Source: an uncultured Eubacterium sp.
Lineage (GTDB): Bacteria > Bacillota > Clostridia > Peptostreptococcales > Anaerovoracaceae
Direction: 5' to 3'
NCBI GenBank assembly: GCA_937966095.1
Contig: CALCKF010000102.1
Coordinates: 1 to 64,000 of the forward strand
Length of the DNA: 64,000 nucleotides
Shown piece by piece: positions 18,007-27,919 of the stretch; position 1 is the first letter of the stretch; each line of letters opens with the position of its first letter. A program made the translations under genes and the position numbers. A model generated the notes under the pieces. It had not been told where the DNA came from. It saw only the letters and a list, made by a program, of their open reading frames with translations, and searched no databases.

Positions 18007-18786
18007 ATGAAAAATATCACTTCAAAGGAAAATCCGGTATATAAAAAAGCCCTTAAACTCAGGAAAAAGAAATACAGGGATGAAACAGGGCTTTACCTTC
18101 TTGAAGGTGTGAAACCGCTTTACGATGCGATAGGGACCGGGACTGAAATCAATACTGTTTTTATAAGGGATGACGTCAGGTCATGTATTGATCTTGCTGT
18201 AGCAGACAAGGCATTTCTCAGAAAAGAACTGTTTGATGCACTTTCTGATACAGATACATCACAAGGTATCATAGCTGTTGCGCATCAGAAAATATATGGC
18301 GAAGACGGATTTTTTGAAGCGGTGGGCGACGGAAATATACTGGTAATGGACAGGGTCCAGGATCCTGGAAATATAGGAACGATGATAAGGACAGCTGAAG
18401 CAGCAGGCTACAGAGGTATAATAATGATCGCGGGAAGCGGAGATGTTTACGGTCCTAAGGTTGTCAGGGCAGCAGCAGGCTCTATGTTCAGACTTCCCGT
18501 GCTGAAAGAAGAAAGTGCTTCGAGTGCCGTGTCTGTATTAAAGAAAATGAAGAAGCGCATAGTCGTGACATGTCCGGATGCAGGGAAAAGCTGCTTTGAA
18601 GCTGATCTTGTGAAAAACATTGCTCTGGTGATAGGAAACGAAGGCAGCGGTATAAGCAGCGGATTTGAGGAAGCTGCTGATGTTAAGATAAATATACCGA
18701 TGGAGGGATCCATAGAGTCATTAAATGCGGCTGTGGCTGCCGGAATAATAATGTATCAGTCACATAATAAAATAAATGAGAGGTAG
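18007..18786 (+). CDS. TrmH/SpoU-family RNA 2'-O-ribose methyltransferase
   Basis: The 259-residue protein has an N-terminal RNA-binding substrate domain (residues about 1-95) and a C-terminal SPOUT knot methyltransferase domain. The three SpoU motifs are present: VQDPGNIGTMIRTAEAAG, LVIGNEGSGIS and IPMEGSIESLNAAVAAGI. It uses SAM to 2'-O-methylate rRNA or tRNA; the exact target cannot be told. It sits directly before pheS, a frequent arrangement in Firmicutes. AGGGAT before the ATG is a moderate start site. Confidence 0.92.
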   Translation: MKNITSKENPVYKKALKLRKKKYRDETGLYLLEGVKPLYDAIGTGTEINTVFIRDDVRSCIDLAVADKAFLRKELFDALSDTDTSQGIIAVAHQKIYGEDGFFEAVGDGNILVMDRVQDPGNIGTMIRTAEAAGYRGIIMIAGSGDVYGPKVVRAAAGSMFRLPVLKEESASSAVSVLKKMKKRIVVTCPDAGKSCFEADLVKNIALVIGNEGSGISSGFEEAADVKINIPMEGSIESLNAAVAAGIIMYQSHNKINER

Positions 18787-18791
18787 ATAAA

Positions 18792-19814
18792 ATGCAAGCT
18801 CAGTTAAACAAAATTTTGGAAGAGGCCAGGGAACAGCTCAGTGAAGCTTCGACGCTGGCGCAGACAGATGATATAAGAGTGAGATTTCTTGGAAAGAAAG
18901 GACGGCTAACAGAGATCCTGAGAGGAATGGGAAAGCTGTCACCGGAAGAAAGAAAAGAAACCGGACAGATGGCCAATAATGTGAGAGCGGAAATAGAAAA
19001 TCTCCTGGAAGAAAAATTTGAAGCAGTAAAGGCTGCCGAAAGAGAAGCCAGGTTCAAAATCGAGAAAATAGATGTAACAGAACCTGGAAGGGAGACAGTG
19101 CTTGGTGTGAAGCATCCTATTACCATAACCATAGAAGAGGTTTCCAAGGTATTCATGAACATGGGATTTTCAATAGCTGAGGGCCCGGAGGTAGAAACAG
19201 TGTTCAATAACTTTGATGCACTTAATGCCGGACCTAATCATCCTTCAAGAGATATGACGGATACGTTCTATATCACAGAGGATACACTGCTCAGGACACA
19301 GACATCTCCTGTTCAGGTGAGAACATTGCTGAAGCAGGATCCTCCTATAAAGGTAATCTCACCGGGCAGATGCTTCAGATGTGACACTCCGGATGCCACT
19401 CATTCTCCTATGTTCCATCAGATAGAGGGTCTTGTTGTTGATGAGAATATCACTATGGCAGATCTGAAAGGCACTCTTGTGAGCTTTGCAAAGCAGCTCT
19501 TCGGGACATCGACGAAGACAAAGTTCAGACCTCATCATTTCCCGTTTACCGAGCCCAGCGCCGAAATGGATGTGTCCTGTTTCAAATGCGGCGGAAAAGG
19601 GTGTCGTGTCTGCAAAGGAAGCGGATGGATAGAGATACTTGGATGCGGCATGGTGCACCCTAATGTCCTGAAAGTCGGAAGACTGGATACCGAAAAATAT
19701 ACGGGATTTGCTTTCGGAATGGGCGTGGAAAGAGTTGCGATGCTGAAATACGGAGTAGACGATATCAGATTGTTCTATGAAAACGATATGCGTTTCATAA
19801 ATCAGTTCAAATAG
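18792..19814 (+). CDS. pheS: Phenylalanine--tRNA ligase alpha subunit
   Basis: The 340-residue catalytic subunit of the cytosolic alpha2-beta2 class II synthetase. It has an N-terminal coiled-coil arm (residues 1-85) and class II motif 2 in the SPGRCFRCDTPDATHSPMFHQ region. FRPHHFPFTEPSAEMDVSC and the motif 3 block FGMGVERVAMLKYG are also visible. It starts 5 bases after the methyltransferase stop, using GAGGT at the end of that gene, and is followed 12 bases later by pheT. No T-box leader is visible upstream. Confidence 0.98.
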   Translation: MQAQLNKILEEAREQLSEASTLAQTDDIRVRFLGKKGRLTEILRGMGKLSPEERKETGQMANNVRAEIENLLEEKFEAVKAAEREARFKIEKIDVTEPGRETVLGVKHPITITIEEVSKVFMNMGFSIAEGPEVETVFNNFDALNAGPNHPSRDMTDTFYITEDTLLRTQTSPVQVRTLLKQDPPIKVISPGRCFRCDTPDATHSPMFHQIEGLVVDENITMADLKGTLVSFAKQLFGTSTKTKFRPHHFPFTEPSAEMDVSCFKCGGKGCRVCKGSGWIEILGCGMVHPNVLKVGRLDTEKYTGFAFGMGVERVAMLKYGVDDIRLFYENDMRFINQFK

Positions 19815-19826
19815 GAGGATTAGTAT

Positions 19827-22298
19827 ATGTTGGTTCCAATAGAATGGCTCAAAGATTATATAGATCTGGATGTTAGCATTGAAGAATTCTGCAACAGGAT
19901 GATAATGTCGGGATCTAATCTGGAAACATGTGACTATTTCTGTGAGGAAATGGAAAACGTGGTTGTTGGAAAGATAGTTAAGATCGAGAAGCATCCAGAT
20001 GCGGATAAGCTGGTGATATGCCGTGTTGATGTTGGTGAAAAGGAACCTGTGCAGATAGTTACCGGCGCACCGAACGTTTTTGAAGGTGCCGTTGTTCCGG
20101 TAGCTCTCCATAAGAGCAGGATACCTGGTCCGCTGCACGGACAGCCGAAGCAGGAAGGCGGAGTTGAGATAACAAAAGGAAAGCTAAGAGGAGTGGAATC
20201 CTGTGGTATGCTGTGTTCTGCCGGTGAACTGGGTTTTGAAGATAAAGTGGTGCCTGTAGCTCATAAGGACGGAATATGGATCTTGGAAGACGAATATGAA
20301 CCCGGGCAGGATTTTGCAGAGGCTCTCGGACTTAAGCAGGCTGTTGTGGATTTCGAGATAACCCCAAACAGACCTGACTGCCTTGCAATGGTGGGAATGG
20401 CCAGAGAAGCCTCGGCAACCTTCGGAAAACCTTTTTCATATCCTGATATAGACATAGCTGATGAAAACGGAAAAGGAGAGACAAAGGATTATGTTTCGGT
20501 GGATATAAGGAATCCAGAAAGTTGTAAAAGGTATGTCGCAAGGATAGTTACGGACGTAAAGGTGAAGCAGTCGCCGTGGTGGCTTCAGAAAAGGCTGATG
20601 TATGCAGGAATGAGACCGATAAACAATATAGTAGATATAACTAATTTTGTTATGCTGGAGTACGGGCAGCCTATACATGCTTTCGATATCAATCAGGTCA
20701 GAGGCGGCAAGATAATCGTAGAGAATGCCGTTGAAGGTGAAAAGTTCATAACACTCGATGAAAACGAAAGGACACTTACAGAAGACATGCTTCTGATAAA
20801 GGATGCCGAAAGAGGAATAGCAATAGCAGGTGTCATGGGAGGACTTAATTCGGAAATAGAAGAAGATACGACTACTATAATAGTAGAGTCCGCCAATTTC
20901 AATGGTGACAGCGTAAGAGCCACATCAAAAAAGCTGGGTCTTAGGACAGAGGCATCATCGAGATTTGAGAAGGGTATAGATCCTAATCTCTGTGAAGCTG
21001 CAGCAGACAGAGTCTGCAGGCTGATAGAACTTACAGGCGCCGGTAAGGTATGCCGTGGAAGCGTTGACAACTATCCTTCTCCTGAAATTGCAAAAACCAT
21101 AGATATAAGGGTGGACAGGATAAATCATGTGCTCGGTATACAGCTTGACCGTGAAGAGATGGTCAGGATACTGGAAAGCCTCGAAATCGATGTTGCAGGG
21201 AGCGGAAACATAATGACGGTAACACCGCCGACCGTAAGACAGGATCTTCTGGAAGAAGAAGACTATATAGAAGAGGTGGCGAGGATATACGGATATGACA
21301 AACTGCCTGTTACACTGCCTAAAGGAAACTGTGAAGCCGGCATGCCTGCAGAAAGAGAACTGAGAGACCTTGCCAGGAATTCGCTCTGTGGAATGGGTCT
21401 TAACGAGATACAGACATATTCGTTCGTCAGCCCGAGAGGTGTTGACAATGTTCGCATTGAAGAAGATTCGTGGGAAAGAGCTTTCGTCAGGATAATCAAT
21501 CCTCTCGGTGAAGAAAATTCCGTGATGAGAACCATACTGACACCTAATATGATGGAAGTCCTTGCCAGGAATTATTCCAGAAATATAGAAAAGGTAAGAG
21601 CTTTTGAAATAGGGAATACATTTACGGCCAATATGATAAACAGCGAGGATCTTCCTGATGAGCAGTATTCACTGTGCATAGGGACATACGGCAAGGGAGA
21701 AGATTTTTTCAGCCTGAAGGGTGTAGTCAGTGAACTCCTCAAAGTGCTGGGAATAAAGGATGCCGTATTCAGATCAGAGTCACAGTACGGTGTGTATCAT
21801 CCGGGAAGGTGCGCCAGGATAGCTGTTGCTTCAGTACATGAGGGACCTGAAGGGGAACAGATATATGACGAACTGGGGATAATGGGGGAAATACATCCTG
21901 ATGTAGCGGAAAACTACGGAATGGAAGGCATGAGAATATATTGCTGTGAGCTCATGTTTGATGCTATAGTAAGACATTCAAATACGGAGAAAGCCTATAA
22001 GCCTCTTCCGAAATATCCGTCAACCTCAAGAGATATAGCTCTTCTGGTCGATGAGGATATGGAAGTTGGGAAAATAGAGGAAACTATCAGACAGAACGGC
22101 GGGGCTATCCTTGAAGATGTGAAGCTTTTTGATGTATACAGAGGACAGCAGGTTGAGCGGGGCAAGAAGAGCGTCGCTTTCACCCTGACTTACAGAGACA
22201 GCAGCAAAACGCTGACTGACGGAGAAGTGGCTGAAGTCCATGAGAAGGTGCTGGAAGCTCTTAATGAGAAGCTGAATGCGGTCTTGAGAGAGATATAG
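19827..22298 (+). CDS. pheT: Phenylalanine--tRNA ligase beta subunit
   Basis: The 823-residue non-catalytic subunit has the normal bacterial domain order. An N-terminal segment comes first (VPIEWLKDYIDLD), then the EMAP/tRNA-binding OB fold (about 40-155: VGKIVKIEKHPDADKLVICRVD). The B3/B4 editing domain, the B5 domain (DRINHVLGIQLDREEM), the catalytic-like core and the C-terminal anticodon-binding FDX-ACB domain (YPSTSRDIALLVDEDM) follow. A strong AGGAGG site lies before the ATG. Confidence 0.98.
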   Translation: MLVPIEWLKDYIDLDVSIEEFCNRMIMSGSNLETCDYFCEEMENVVVGKIVKIEKHPDADKLVICRVDVGEKEPVQIVTGAPNVFEGAVVPVALHKSRIPGPLHGQPKQEGGVEITKGKLRGVESCGMLCSAGELGFEDKVVPVAHKDGIWILEDEYEPGQDFAEALGLKQAVVDFEITPNRPDCLAMVGMAREASATFGKPFSYPDIDIADENGKGETKDYVSVDIRNPESCKRYVARIVTDVKVKQSPWWLQKRLMYAGMRPINNIVDITNFVMLEYGQPIHAFDINQVRGGKIIVENAVEGEKFITLDENERTLTEDMLLIKDAERGIAIAGVMGGLNSEIEEDTTTIIVESANFNGDSVRATSKKLGLRTEASSRFEKGIDPNLCEAAADRVCRLIELTGAGKVCRGSVDNYPSPEIAKTIDIRVDRINHVLGIQLDREEMVRILESLEIDVAGSGNIMTVTPPTVRQDLLEEEDYIEEVARIYGYDKLPVTLPKGNCEAGMPAERELRDLARNSLCGMGLNEIQTYSFVSPRGVDNVRIEEDSWERAFVRIINPLGEENSVMRTILTPNMMEVLARNYSRNIEKVRAFEIGNTFTANMINSEDLPDEQYSLCIGTYGKGEDFFSLKGVVSELLKVLGIKDAVFRSESQYGVYHPGRCARIAVASVHEGPEGEQIYDELGIMGEIHPDVAENYGMEGMRIYCCELMFDAIVRHSNTEKAYKPLPKYPSTSRDIALLVDEDMEVGKIEETIRQNGGAILEDVKLFDVYRGQQVERGKKSVAFTLTYRDSSKTLTDGEVAEVHEKVLEALNEKLNAVLREI

Positions 22299-22308
22299 GA
22301 GAATTCGT

Positions 22309-22872
22309 ATGGAAAACAACAAAGTAAAAGTTAAGATCTATGGCCAGGAATATGTTATAGCAGGTGAGAAATCAAAGGAAGAGATAATACAGGTGGCGGC
22401 GCACGTAGACATGAAGATGCAGGAGGTGACCGAAGCTGCAAAAGCGGCGGGAGTAGTCCCTTCAAATATAGCAGTGCTTTCGGCTGTAAACATAGCAAGC
22501 GAGTACTTCCAGGTGCTTGAGGAAATGGAAGAACTGAAACGCATGAATATACAGCTTGAAAAGGATGCGCAGCACTATGTGCAGCTGTGGGATGAATCCA
22601 AGAAAAACTATATGGATTATAAAGAGGAAACGCAGGCTATAGTATTACAGAAGGACGAGCTTATGAATCAGCTTAGACAGAAGGAGGCTGATATACAGAA
22701 GCTCATGCAGGCCGCGGAATCTGCAAAAACGCAGGCACAGAGCAATATGGATCAGGTCGTAAAGGAGATCGAAGGCAAGTGCAAGGAGCTTGAAAACAGC
22801 TTTTTCGATCTTCAGATGGAGAATCTGCAGCTGAAAAAAGAGCTGGAAAAATACAAAAGTAATAACGGATAA
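22309..22872 (+). CDS. zapA: Cell division protein ZapA, long form
   Basis: The first 95 or so residues match ZapA: KVKIYGQEYVIAGEKSKEEI, then a helix with the VDMKMQEV block and AVLSAVNIASEYFQ. ZapA bundles FtsZ filaments at the Z ring. At 187 residues it is about twice the usual length; the extra part (about 80-187) is an almost unbroken charged coiled coil with Q, E and K heptads. It sits between pheT and mutS2, a common Clostridia order. Confidence 0.88.
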   Translation: MENNKVKVKIYGQEYVIAGEKSKEEIIQVAAHVDMKMQEVTEAAKAAGVVPSNIAVLSAVNIASEYFQVLEEMEELKRMNIQLEKDAQHYVQLWDESKKNYMDYKEETQAIVLQKDELMNQLRQKEADIQKLMQAAESAKTQAQSNMDQVVKEIEGKCKELENSFFDLQMENLQLKKELEKYKSNNG

Positions 22873-22878
22873 TTCCAG

Positions 22879-25248
22879 ATGAAAAAAAAGACTTTAAATG
22901 TTCTAGAATATAATAAGATAATAGATATGCTGAAGGAAAAGGCCGGTTCGGAGCTGACGAAAAATATGATCTCCGAACTGGAGCCTTTTGATGATGTGTC
23001 TTCAGTAAGGGAAAGTCAATGTGAAACCACAGAAGCGGTGAGGATCATAAATTATAAGGGTCCCTTACCTGTCGGTGGTTTTTATGATATTGAGGAAAGC
23101 GTTTCACTTGCCAGAAAGGGAGGAACGCTGACCATGGCACAGCTACTGAGGATACTTTATAATATGAAGACGGCAGAAAAGACAGTGTCCTTCTTAAAAG
23201 GGGAGATTCCGGAGATCCCGTGTATATGTGCCGTAGCAGAACTGCTGGCCGTCCATCCTGCCCTCGCAAAGGAAATAGACAGATGCATACTTTCAGAAGA
23301 TGAGATGGCGGACAATGCCAGCCCGGAACTTCGCAGCATAAGACGTGCCATGGTAAGACAGAACGATGCTCTGAAAGCAAAAATGAACCACATAATTAAT
23401 TCTGCAGACAACAGGACTATACTTCAGGATTCTATCGTCACTATGAGAAATGGAAGATATGTCATACCTGTCAAACAGGAACATAGGAGTCGTGTGCCTG
23501 GCATAGTCCATGACCAGAGCGGTACAGGAGCGACATTATTCATAGAGCCTCAGGCAATAGTCGAACTTAACAATGAACTTAGACAGCTGGAGCTGGATGA
23601 GAAAGCGGAAATGAACCGAATACTTTCTGAACTGTCTGAAGGAGTCTCAGAAGCATACCATGATCTTATCAACAATCAGAAACTGCTTCTCCAGCTGGAT
23701 ATGTTAATGGCGAAAGGCCGGCTCTCGATATCGATGGACGGAGAGGAACCTGAAATAAATGAAGAGGGCATATTGGATCTTAAAGCAGCACGGCATCCTC
23801 TTATAGATGCGGAAAAGGTAGTGCCTGTAAATATATCGATAGGAGAAGGATATGGCACCCTTGTAATAACAGGACCTAATACAGGTGGTAAAACTGTCAC
23901 TCTGAAAACAGCGGGACTGCTTTCCCTGATGGCTCAGACAGGCCTTCATATACCGGCAGATGCCGGAAGCAGAGTTCCTTTATACAGACAGATATTCGCT
24001 GATATAGGTGATGAGCAGAGCATAGAGCAGAGTCTTTCGACATTTTCGTCTCATATGACCAATATAGTCGATATAGTGGATGAAGCAGCTGAAGGAGATC
24101 TTGTGCTGCTGGATGAGCTGGGAGCGGGGACAGATCCGACGGAAGGAGCGGCATTGGCGATATCGATACTGGAAGCTTTAGCCTCTTCAGGATCATATTC
24201 GATTGCCACTACTCATTATACGGAACTGAAAAAATATGCAATATCCACAGAGGGAGTCGAGAATGCTTCGATGGAGTTCGATGTGGAAACATTGAGCCCT
24301 ACTTACAGACTGATAACAGGTATACCGGGAAAATCAAACGCATTTGAGATTTCCGGGAAACTGGGATTGCCGGAGGAGATAATAGACAGGGCAAGGACGT
24401 TGCTTGAGGCGGGAGATATAGCTTTTGAGGATGTGATATCGGCATTGGAAGAGGATAAAAAGCGTACTGAAGAGGAACGTGATGAAGCCATTCTTATAAA
24501 TATAGAGATGAAACGCCAGAAAGAGGAGCTTGAGAGGAAGATAAAAAAATTTGAGGAAAAGAAGGAGAAAGAGCTCGAACGTGCCCGGGAAGAGGCGAGA
24601 AATATAATAAGAGAAGCGAAAGAGGTCTCAAAGGAAGTGCAGGAGGATCTCAAAGCCCTTGCAAAACTTGAGAGCATGGGAGAGAGAAATGTGAGATTCG
24701 ATCAGAGCAGAAGAAGGCTCCAGGAAATAGAGAACAAAAACAGAAACACGATAAAACGTGAGGCTAATGAAAATCCGATAGATCCTTCACAGCTTTCCCT
24801 GGGAGACCGGGTAAAAGTGCTGACGCTTGGACAGAATGGAGAAGTCATATCCCTGCCTGATGAAAAAGGCGATCTTCAGGTACAGATCGGTATTATGAAA
24901 GCAATGGTGAATATATCGGATATAATGCTGATAGAAAGCGGAAGACCAAAGAAGAAGACGAGGTCACCGGGATATGGAAGGCTGTACAGACAGAAGGCTC
25001 AGAATATATCGACATCCATAGATGTAAGGGGGAAAAATCTGGAAGATGCAGTTATGGATGTGGAAAAATATATAGATGATGCATTTATTTCAGGTCTTGA
25101 ACAGGTGACAGTCATACACGGACGCGGAGAAGGCATACTCAGAAAAGGCATACAGGACATGCTGAAGCATCATAAAAATGTTAAAAGCTTCAGAAAGGGT
25201 CAGTACAGTGAAGGCGGAGACGGTGTGACGGTGATAAAGCTGAAATGA
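22879..25248 (+). CDS. mutS2: Endonuclease MutS2
   Basis: The 789-residue protein lacks the MutS mismatch-recognition domain and has the MutS2 layout. The core and clamp helices occupy residues 1-320. The ATPase domain has Walker A GPNTGGKT near residue 335, Walker B LVLLDELGAGTDP, and STFSSHM before it. A long coiled coil follows (about 510-640), and a C-terminal Smr nuclease domain has SIDVRGKNLEDAV and HGRGEGILRKGI. Roles shown in the family are suppression of homologous recombination and rescue of collided ribosomes. It begins 6 bases after zapA. Confidence 0.97.
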   Translation: MKKKTLNVLEYNKIIDMLKEKAGSELTKNMISELEPFDDVSSVRESQCETTEAVRIINYKGPLPVGGFYDIEESVSLARKGGTLTMAQLLRILYNMKTAEKTVSFLKGEIPEIPCICAVAELLAVHPALAKEIDRCILSEDEMADNASPELRSIRRAMVRQNDALKAKMNHIINSADNRTILQDSIVTMRNGRYVIPVKQEHRSRVPGIVHDQSGTGATLFIEPQAIVELNNELRQLELDEKAEMNRILSELSEGVSEAYHDLINNQKLLLQLDMLMAKGRLSISMDGEEPEINEEGILDLKAARHPLIDAEKVVPVNISIGEGYGTLVITGPNTGGKTVTLKTAGLLSLMAQTGLHIPADAGSRVPLYRQIFADIGDEQSIEQSLSTFSSHMTNIVDIVDEAAEGDLVLLDELGAGTDPTEGAALAISILEALASSGSYSIATTHYTELKKYAISTEGVENASMEFDVETLSPTYRLITGIPGKSNAFEISGKLGLPEEIIDRARTLLEAGDIAFEDVISALEEDKKRTEEERDEAILINIEMKRQKEELERKIKKFEEKKEKELERAREEARNIIREAKEVSKEVQEDLKALAKLESMGERNVRFDQSRRRLQEIENKNRNTIKREANENPIDPSQLSLGDRVKVLTLGQNGEVISLPDEKGDLQVQIGIMKAMVNISDIMLIESGRPKKKTRSPGYGRLYRQKAQNISTSIDVRGKNLEDAVMDVEKYIDDAFISGLEQVTVIHGRGEGILRKGIQDMLKHHKNVKSFRKGQYSEGGDGVTVIKLK

Positions 25249-25290
25249 TATCCATATAATAAATGTATATGATGAATAAGGAGAAAAGAA

Positions 25291-27003
25291 ATGATAAGCT
25301 ACAAGGAAAAGATCGCTGATATTCTAGCCCCTCATATAGAAGGGCTTGAGGCGGGAGAAATCATGTCTATGATAGAAAAACCGGCTGACAGTAAAATGGG
25401 AGATTATGCGTTTCCGTGCTTCAAGCTGGCAAAGGTTCTTAGAAAGGCTCCGCCTTTGATAGCCAAGTCTATTGCTGAAGCTGTTAAAGATGATGATATG
25501 TTTGAAAAGGTGGAGAATGTAAATGCCTACGTTAATATGTTCATATCAAGAGAGGGCTTTGCCGCCGAGGTGATAAAAGAGGTCCTTGAAAAAGGTGACG
25601 ATTACGGAAGAAGCGATATGGGCAAAGGCAGGAAAGTGATCGTGGAGTATTCATCGCCCAATATAGCAAAGCCTTTCCATATCGGTCACATAAGGAGCAC
25701 TGTTATAGGAAATTCAATATATAAGATATATGATTTCCTCGGTTATGACACGATGAGGATAAACCATCTCGGAGATTACGGGACCCAGTTCGGCAAAATG
25801 ATCTGTGCATACCGCAGGTGGGGGAACAAAGAAGATGTTATGAAAGAGCCTATAAAATCGCTGCTTTCATATTATACGAAGTTTCATGAAGAGGCGGAAA
25901 AGGATCCTTCCCTTGAGGATGAGGCCAGGGCTATTTTTGCAAGGCTGGAAAGAGGTGAGCCTGAAGAAGTTGAGCTGTGGCAGTGGTTCAGAGATGAAAG
26001 CTTAAAGGAATTCAACAGAGTATATGATATGCTCGACATAACCTTTGATTCATATAACGGAGAAAGCTTTTACTCGGATAAAATGCCGAGATTTGTCAAT
26101 GAACTGAAAGAGAAGGGACTTCTTGTAGAGGATGACGGTGCTCAGATCGTGAAGCTGGATGAATACGGTCTTCCCCCTGCTCTCATCACAAAATCAGACG
26201 GATCCACCCTTTATATAACAAGAGATATAGCTGCTGCTGTATACAGAAAAGAAACATATGATTTTTACAAGAATATATATGTGGTGGCATCGCAGCAGAA
26301 CCTGCATTTCCAGCAATGGATAAAGGTCATAGAACTGCTGGGATATGAATGGGCAAAAGACTGTATACATGTACCGTTCGGGCTTGTCAGCATGGAAGAG
26401 GGCACGATGTCTACGAGGCAGGGACGTGTGATATTCCTTGAAGATGTTCTCAACAGAGCTGTAGAGCGTACAAAGCAGATAATAATAGAAAAAAATGTAA
26501 ATACAGAGGATATAGATGAAACTGCAAAGCAGGTCGGTATAGGTGCAGTGATTTTTAACGAACTGTCTAATTACAGGATAAAAGATTATGTGTTCTCATG
26601 GGATAAAGTGCTGAATTTTGAAGGTGAAACAGGCCCTTATGTACAATACACCCATGCAAGGGCATGCAGCATACTGAGAAATGCCGGGGACGATGTTGTG
26701 AGCAGGGCTGCTGAGAGTTTTGATGCCGGATATATAGTTTCTGAGAGTGCGCACAGACTTGTGAGCCTGATATATGAGATGCCTGATGTTATAGTGGAGG
26801 CAGGTGAAAAATACGAACCTTCGATAGTAACAAGACATATAGTTGATATTGCACAGGCTTTCAATAAATTTTATCATGACGAGCATATACTTGTAGATGA
26901 CGAGGCGGAAAAAACTGCAAAAGTCGCACTTGTGATTGCTGCAAAGTCGGCAATAAAGAACGGGCTGGGACTGCTGGGAATGAAAGCGCCTGAGAAAATG
27001 TAA
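25291..27003 (+). CDS. argS: Arginine--tRNA ligase
   Basis: The 570-residue class I synthetase has the arginyl-specific N-terminal domain (residues 1-110), then EYSSPNIAKPFHIGHIRSTV with the HIGH motif. A loop MSTRQGRVIFLEDVL replaces the usual KMSKS, as is normal for many ArgRS. The C-terminal DALR anticodon-binding domain has ETGPYVQYTHARACSIL. A GGAG site precedes the ATG. It acts in the cytosol. Confidence 0.97.
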   Translation: MISYKEKIADILAPHIEGLEAGEIMSMIEKPADSKMGDYAFPCFKLAKVLRKAPPLIAKSIAEAVKDDDMFEKVENVNAYVNMFISREGFAAEVIKEVLEKGDDYGRSDMGKGRKVIVEYSSPNIAKPFHIGHIRSTVIGNSIYKIYDFLGYDTMRINHLGDYGTQFGKMICAYRRWGNKEDVMKEPIKSLLSYYTKFHEEAEKDPSLEDEARAIFARLERGEPEEVELWQWFRDESLKEFNRVYDMLDITFDSYNGESFYSDKMPRFVNELKEKGLLVEDDGAQIVKLDEYGLPPALITKSDGSTLYITRDIAAAVYRKETYDFYKNIYVVASQQNLHFQQWIKVIELLGYEWAKDCIHVPFGLVSMEEGTMSTRQGRVIFLEDVLNRAVERTKQIIIEKNVNTEDIDETAKQVGIGAVIFNELSNYRIKDYVFSWDKVLNFEGETGPYVQYTHARACSILRNAGDDVVSRAAESFDAGYIVSESAHRLVSLIYEMPDVIVEAGEKYEPSIVTRHIVDIAQAFNKFYHDEHILVDDEAEKTAKVALVIAAKSAIKNGLGLLGMKAPEKM

Positions 27004-27021
27004 AATAGTAGGGAGGACAAT

Positions 27022-27894
27022 ATGAGATACGAAGGAGATATATACAGACCGCCAAGTGAAGCATACAGCCTGCTTGTTCAGGTGACTATAGGCTGTACAC
27101 ATAATAAATGCACATTCTGTAAGATGTTCAAGGATAAGAAATTCAGAGTCAGAGAGCTGGACGAAGTTCTGGAAGATCTGGCCTGGGCCAGAAAAAAGTA
27201 CAGAAGAGTAGAGCGCATGTTTCTTTGTGACGGAGATGCACTTGCTCTTTCTAACAGGAGACTGATGCCGATACTCGAATATATATCGGAAAACTTTCCG
27301 GAATGTGAGAGAGTGACTATATACGGCAGGGCTACCGATGTACTTAAGAAAACGGATGAAGAAATGAAAGAGCTGTACGATGCCGGACTGACTATGGTAT
27401 ATATAGGTGCCGAATCAGGAAGTGATAAAGTCCTCAAGGATGTATGCAAAGGAGAAACAAGGCAGCAGCTTATAGACGGTGTCAAAAAGATCGAAGCATG
27501 CGGAATGCAGGCATCTGTTACATTTATTTCCGGACTTGCCGGAAAAGCCGGCTGGGAAGATCACGCGATACAGACAGGTACGATGATAAGTGAGATGCAG
27601 CCTTCATATGTAGGGCTTCTTACTCTTATCGTAGAACCTTCAGTCCCTATGGCCAAAGATATAGAATCGGGAAAACTGCAGCTGCTTACTGCTGAGGAAG
27701 TCATGGCAGAGACTCTTTTGATGCTGAAGCATACTGATGTAAAAAAGAAATGTGTTTTCAGGAGCAATCATGCATCTAATTATATTTCCCTCAGAGGCGA
27801 TCTTCCTGATGACAAGGAAAAGATGATGGCACTTTTGAGAAAGGCTATGGAAAATCACGATATGTTCAAGGATGAGAGATTCAGAGCGCTGTAA
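27022..27894 (+). CDS. Radical SAM protein of unknown substrate
   Basis: The 290-residue protein has the iron-sulfur cluster motif near its N-terminus as GCTHNKCTFCKMF (residues about 30-42), with C-x4-C-x2-C spacing instead of the usual C-x3-C-x2-C. A SAM-binding barrel follows, with FLCDGDALALSNR and MVYIGAESGSDKVL. No B12, SPASM or TRAM domain is seen. The family is common in Clostridia and usually annotated only as radical SAM. Context (argS before, TPR gene after) does not show the reaction. GGGAGG gives a strong start. Confidence 0.85.
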   Translation: MRYEGDIYRPPSEAYSLLVQVTIGCTHNKCTFCKMFKDKKFRVRELDEVLEDLAWARKKYRRVERMFLCDGDALALSNRRLMPILEYISENFPECERVTIYGRATDVLKKTDEEMKELYDAGLTMVYIGAESGSDKVLKDVCKGETRQQLIDGVKKIEACGMQASVTFISGLAGKAGWEDHAIQTGTMISEMQPSYVGLLTLIVEPSVPMAKDIESGKLQLLTAEEVMAETLLMLKHTDVKKKCVFRSNHASNYISLRGDLPDDKEKMMALLRKAMENHDMFKDERFRAL

Positions 27895-27919
27895 CTGTTG
27901 CAGATTATGAGGTGGAAAA

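Noticed and set aside
18700..18800. T-box leader before pheS
   Set aside because: Only 5 bases separate pheS from the methyltransferase gene, leaving no room for a leader, and none is seen upstream of the methyltransferase gene.
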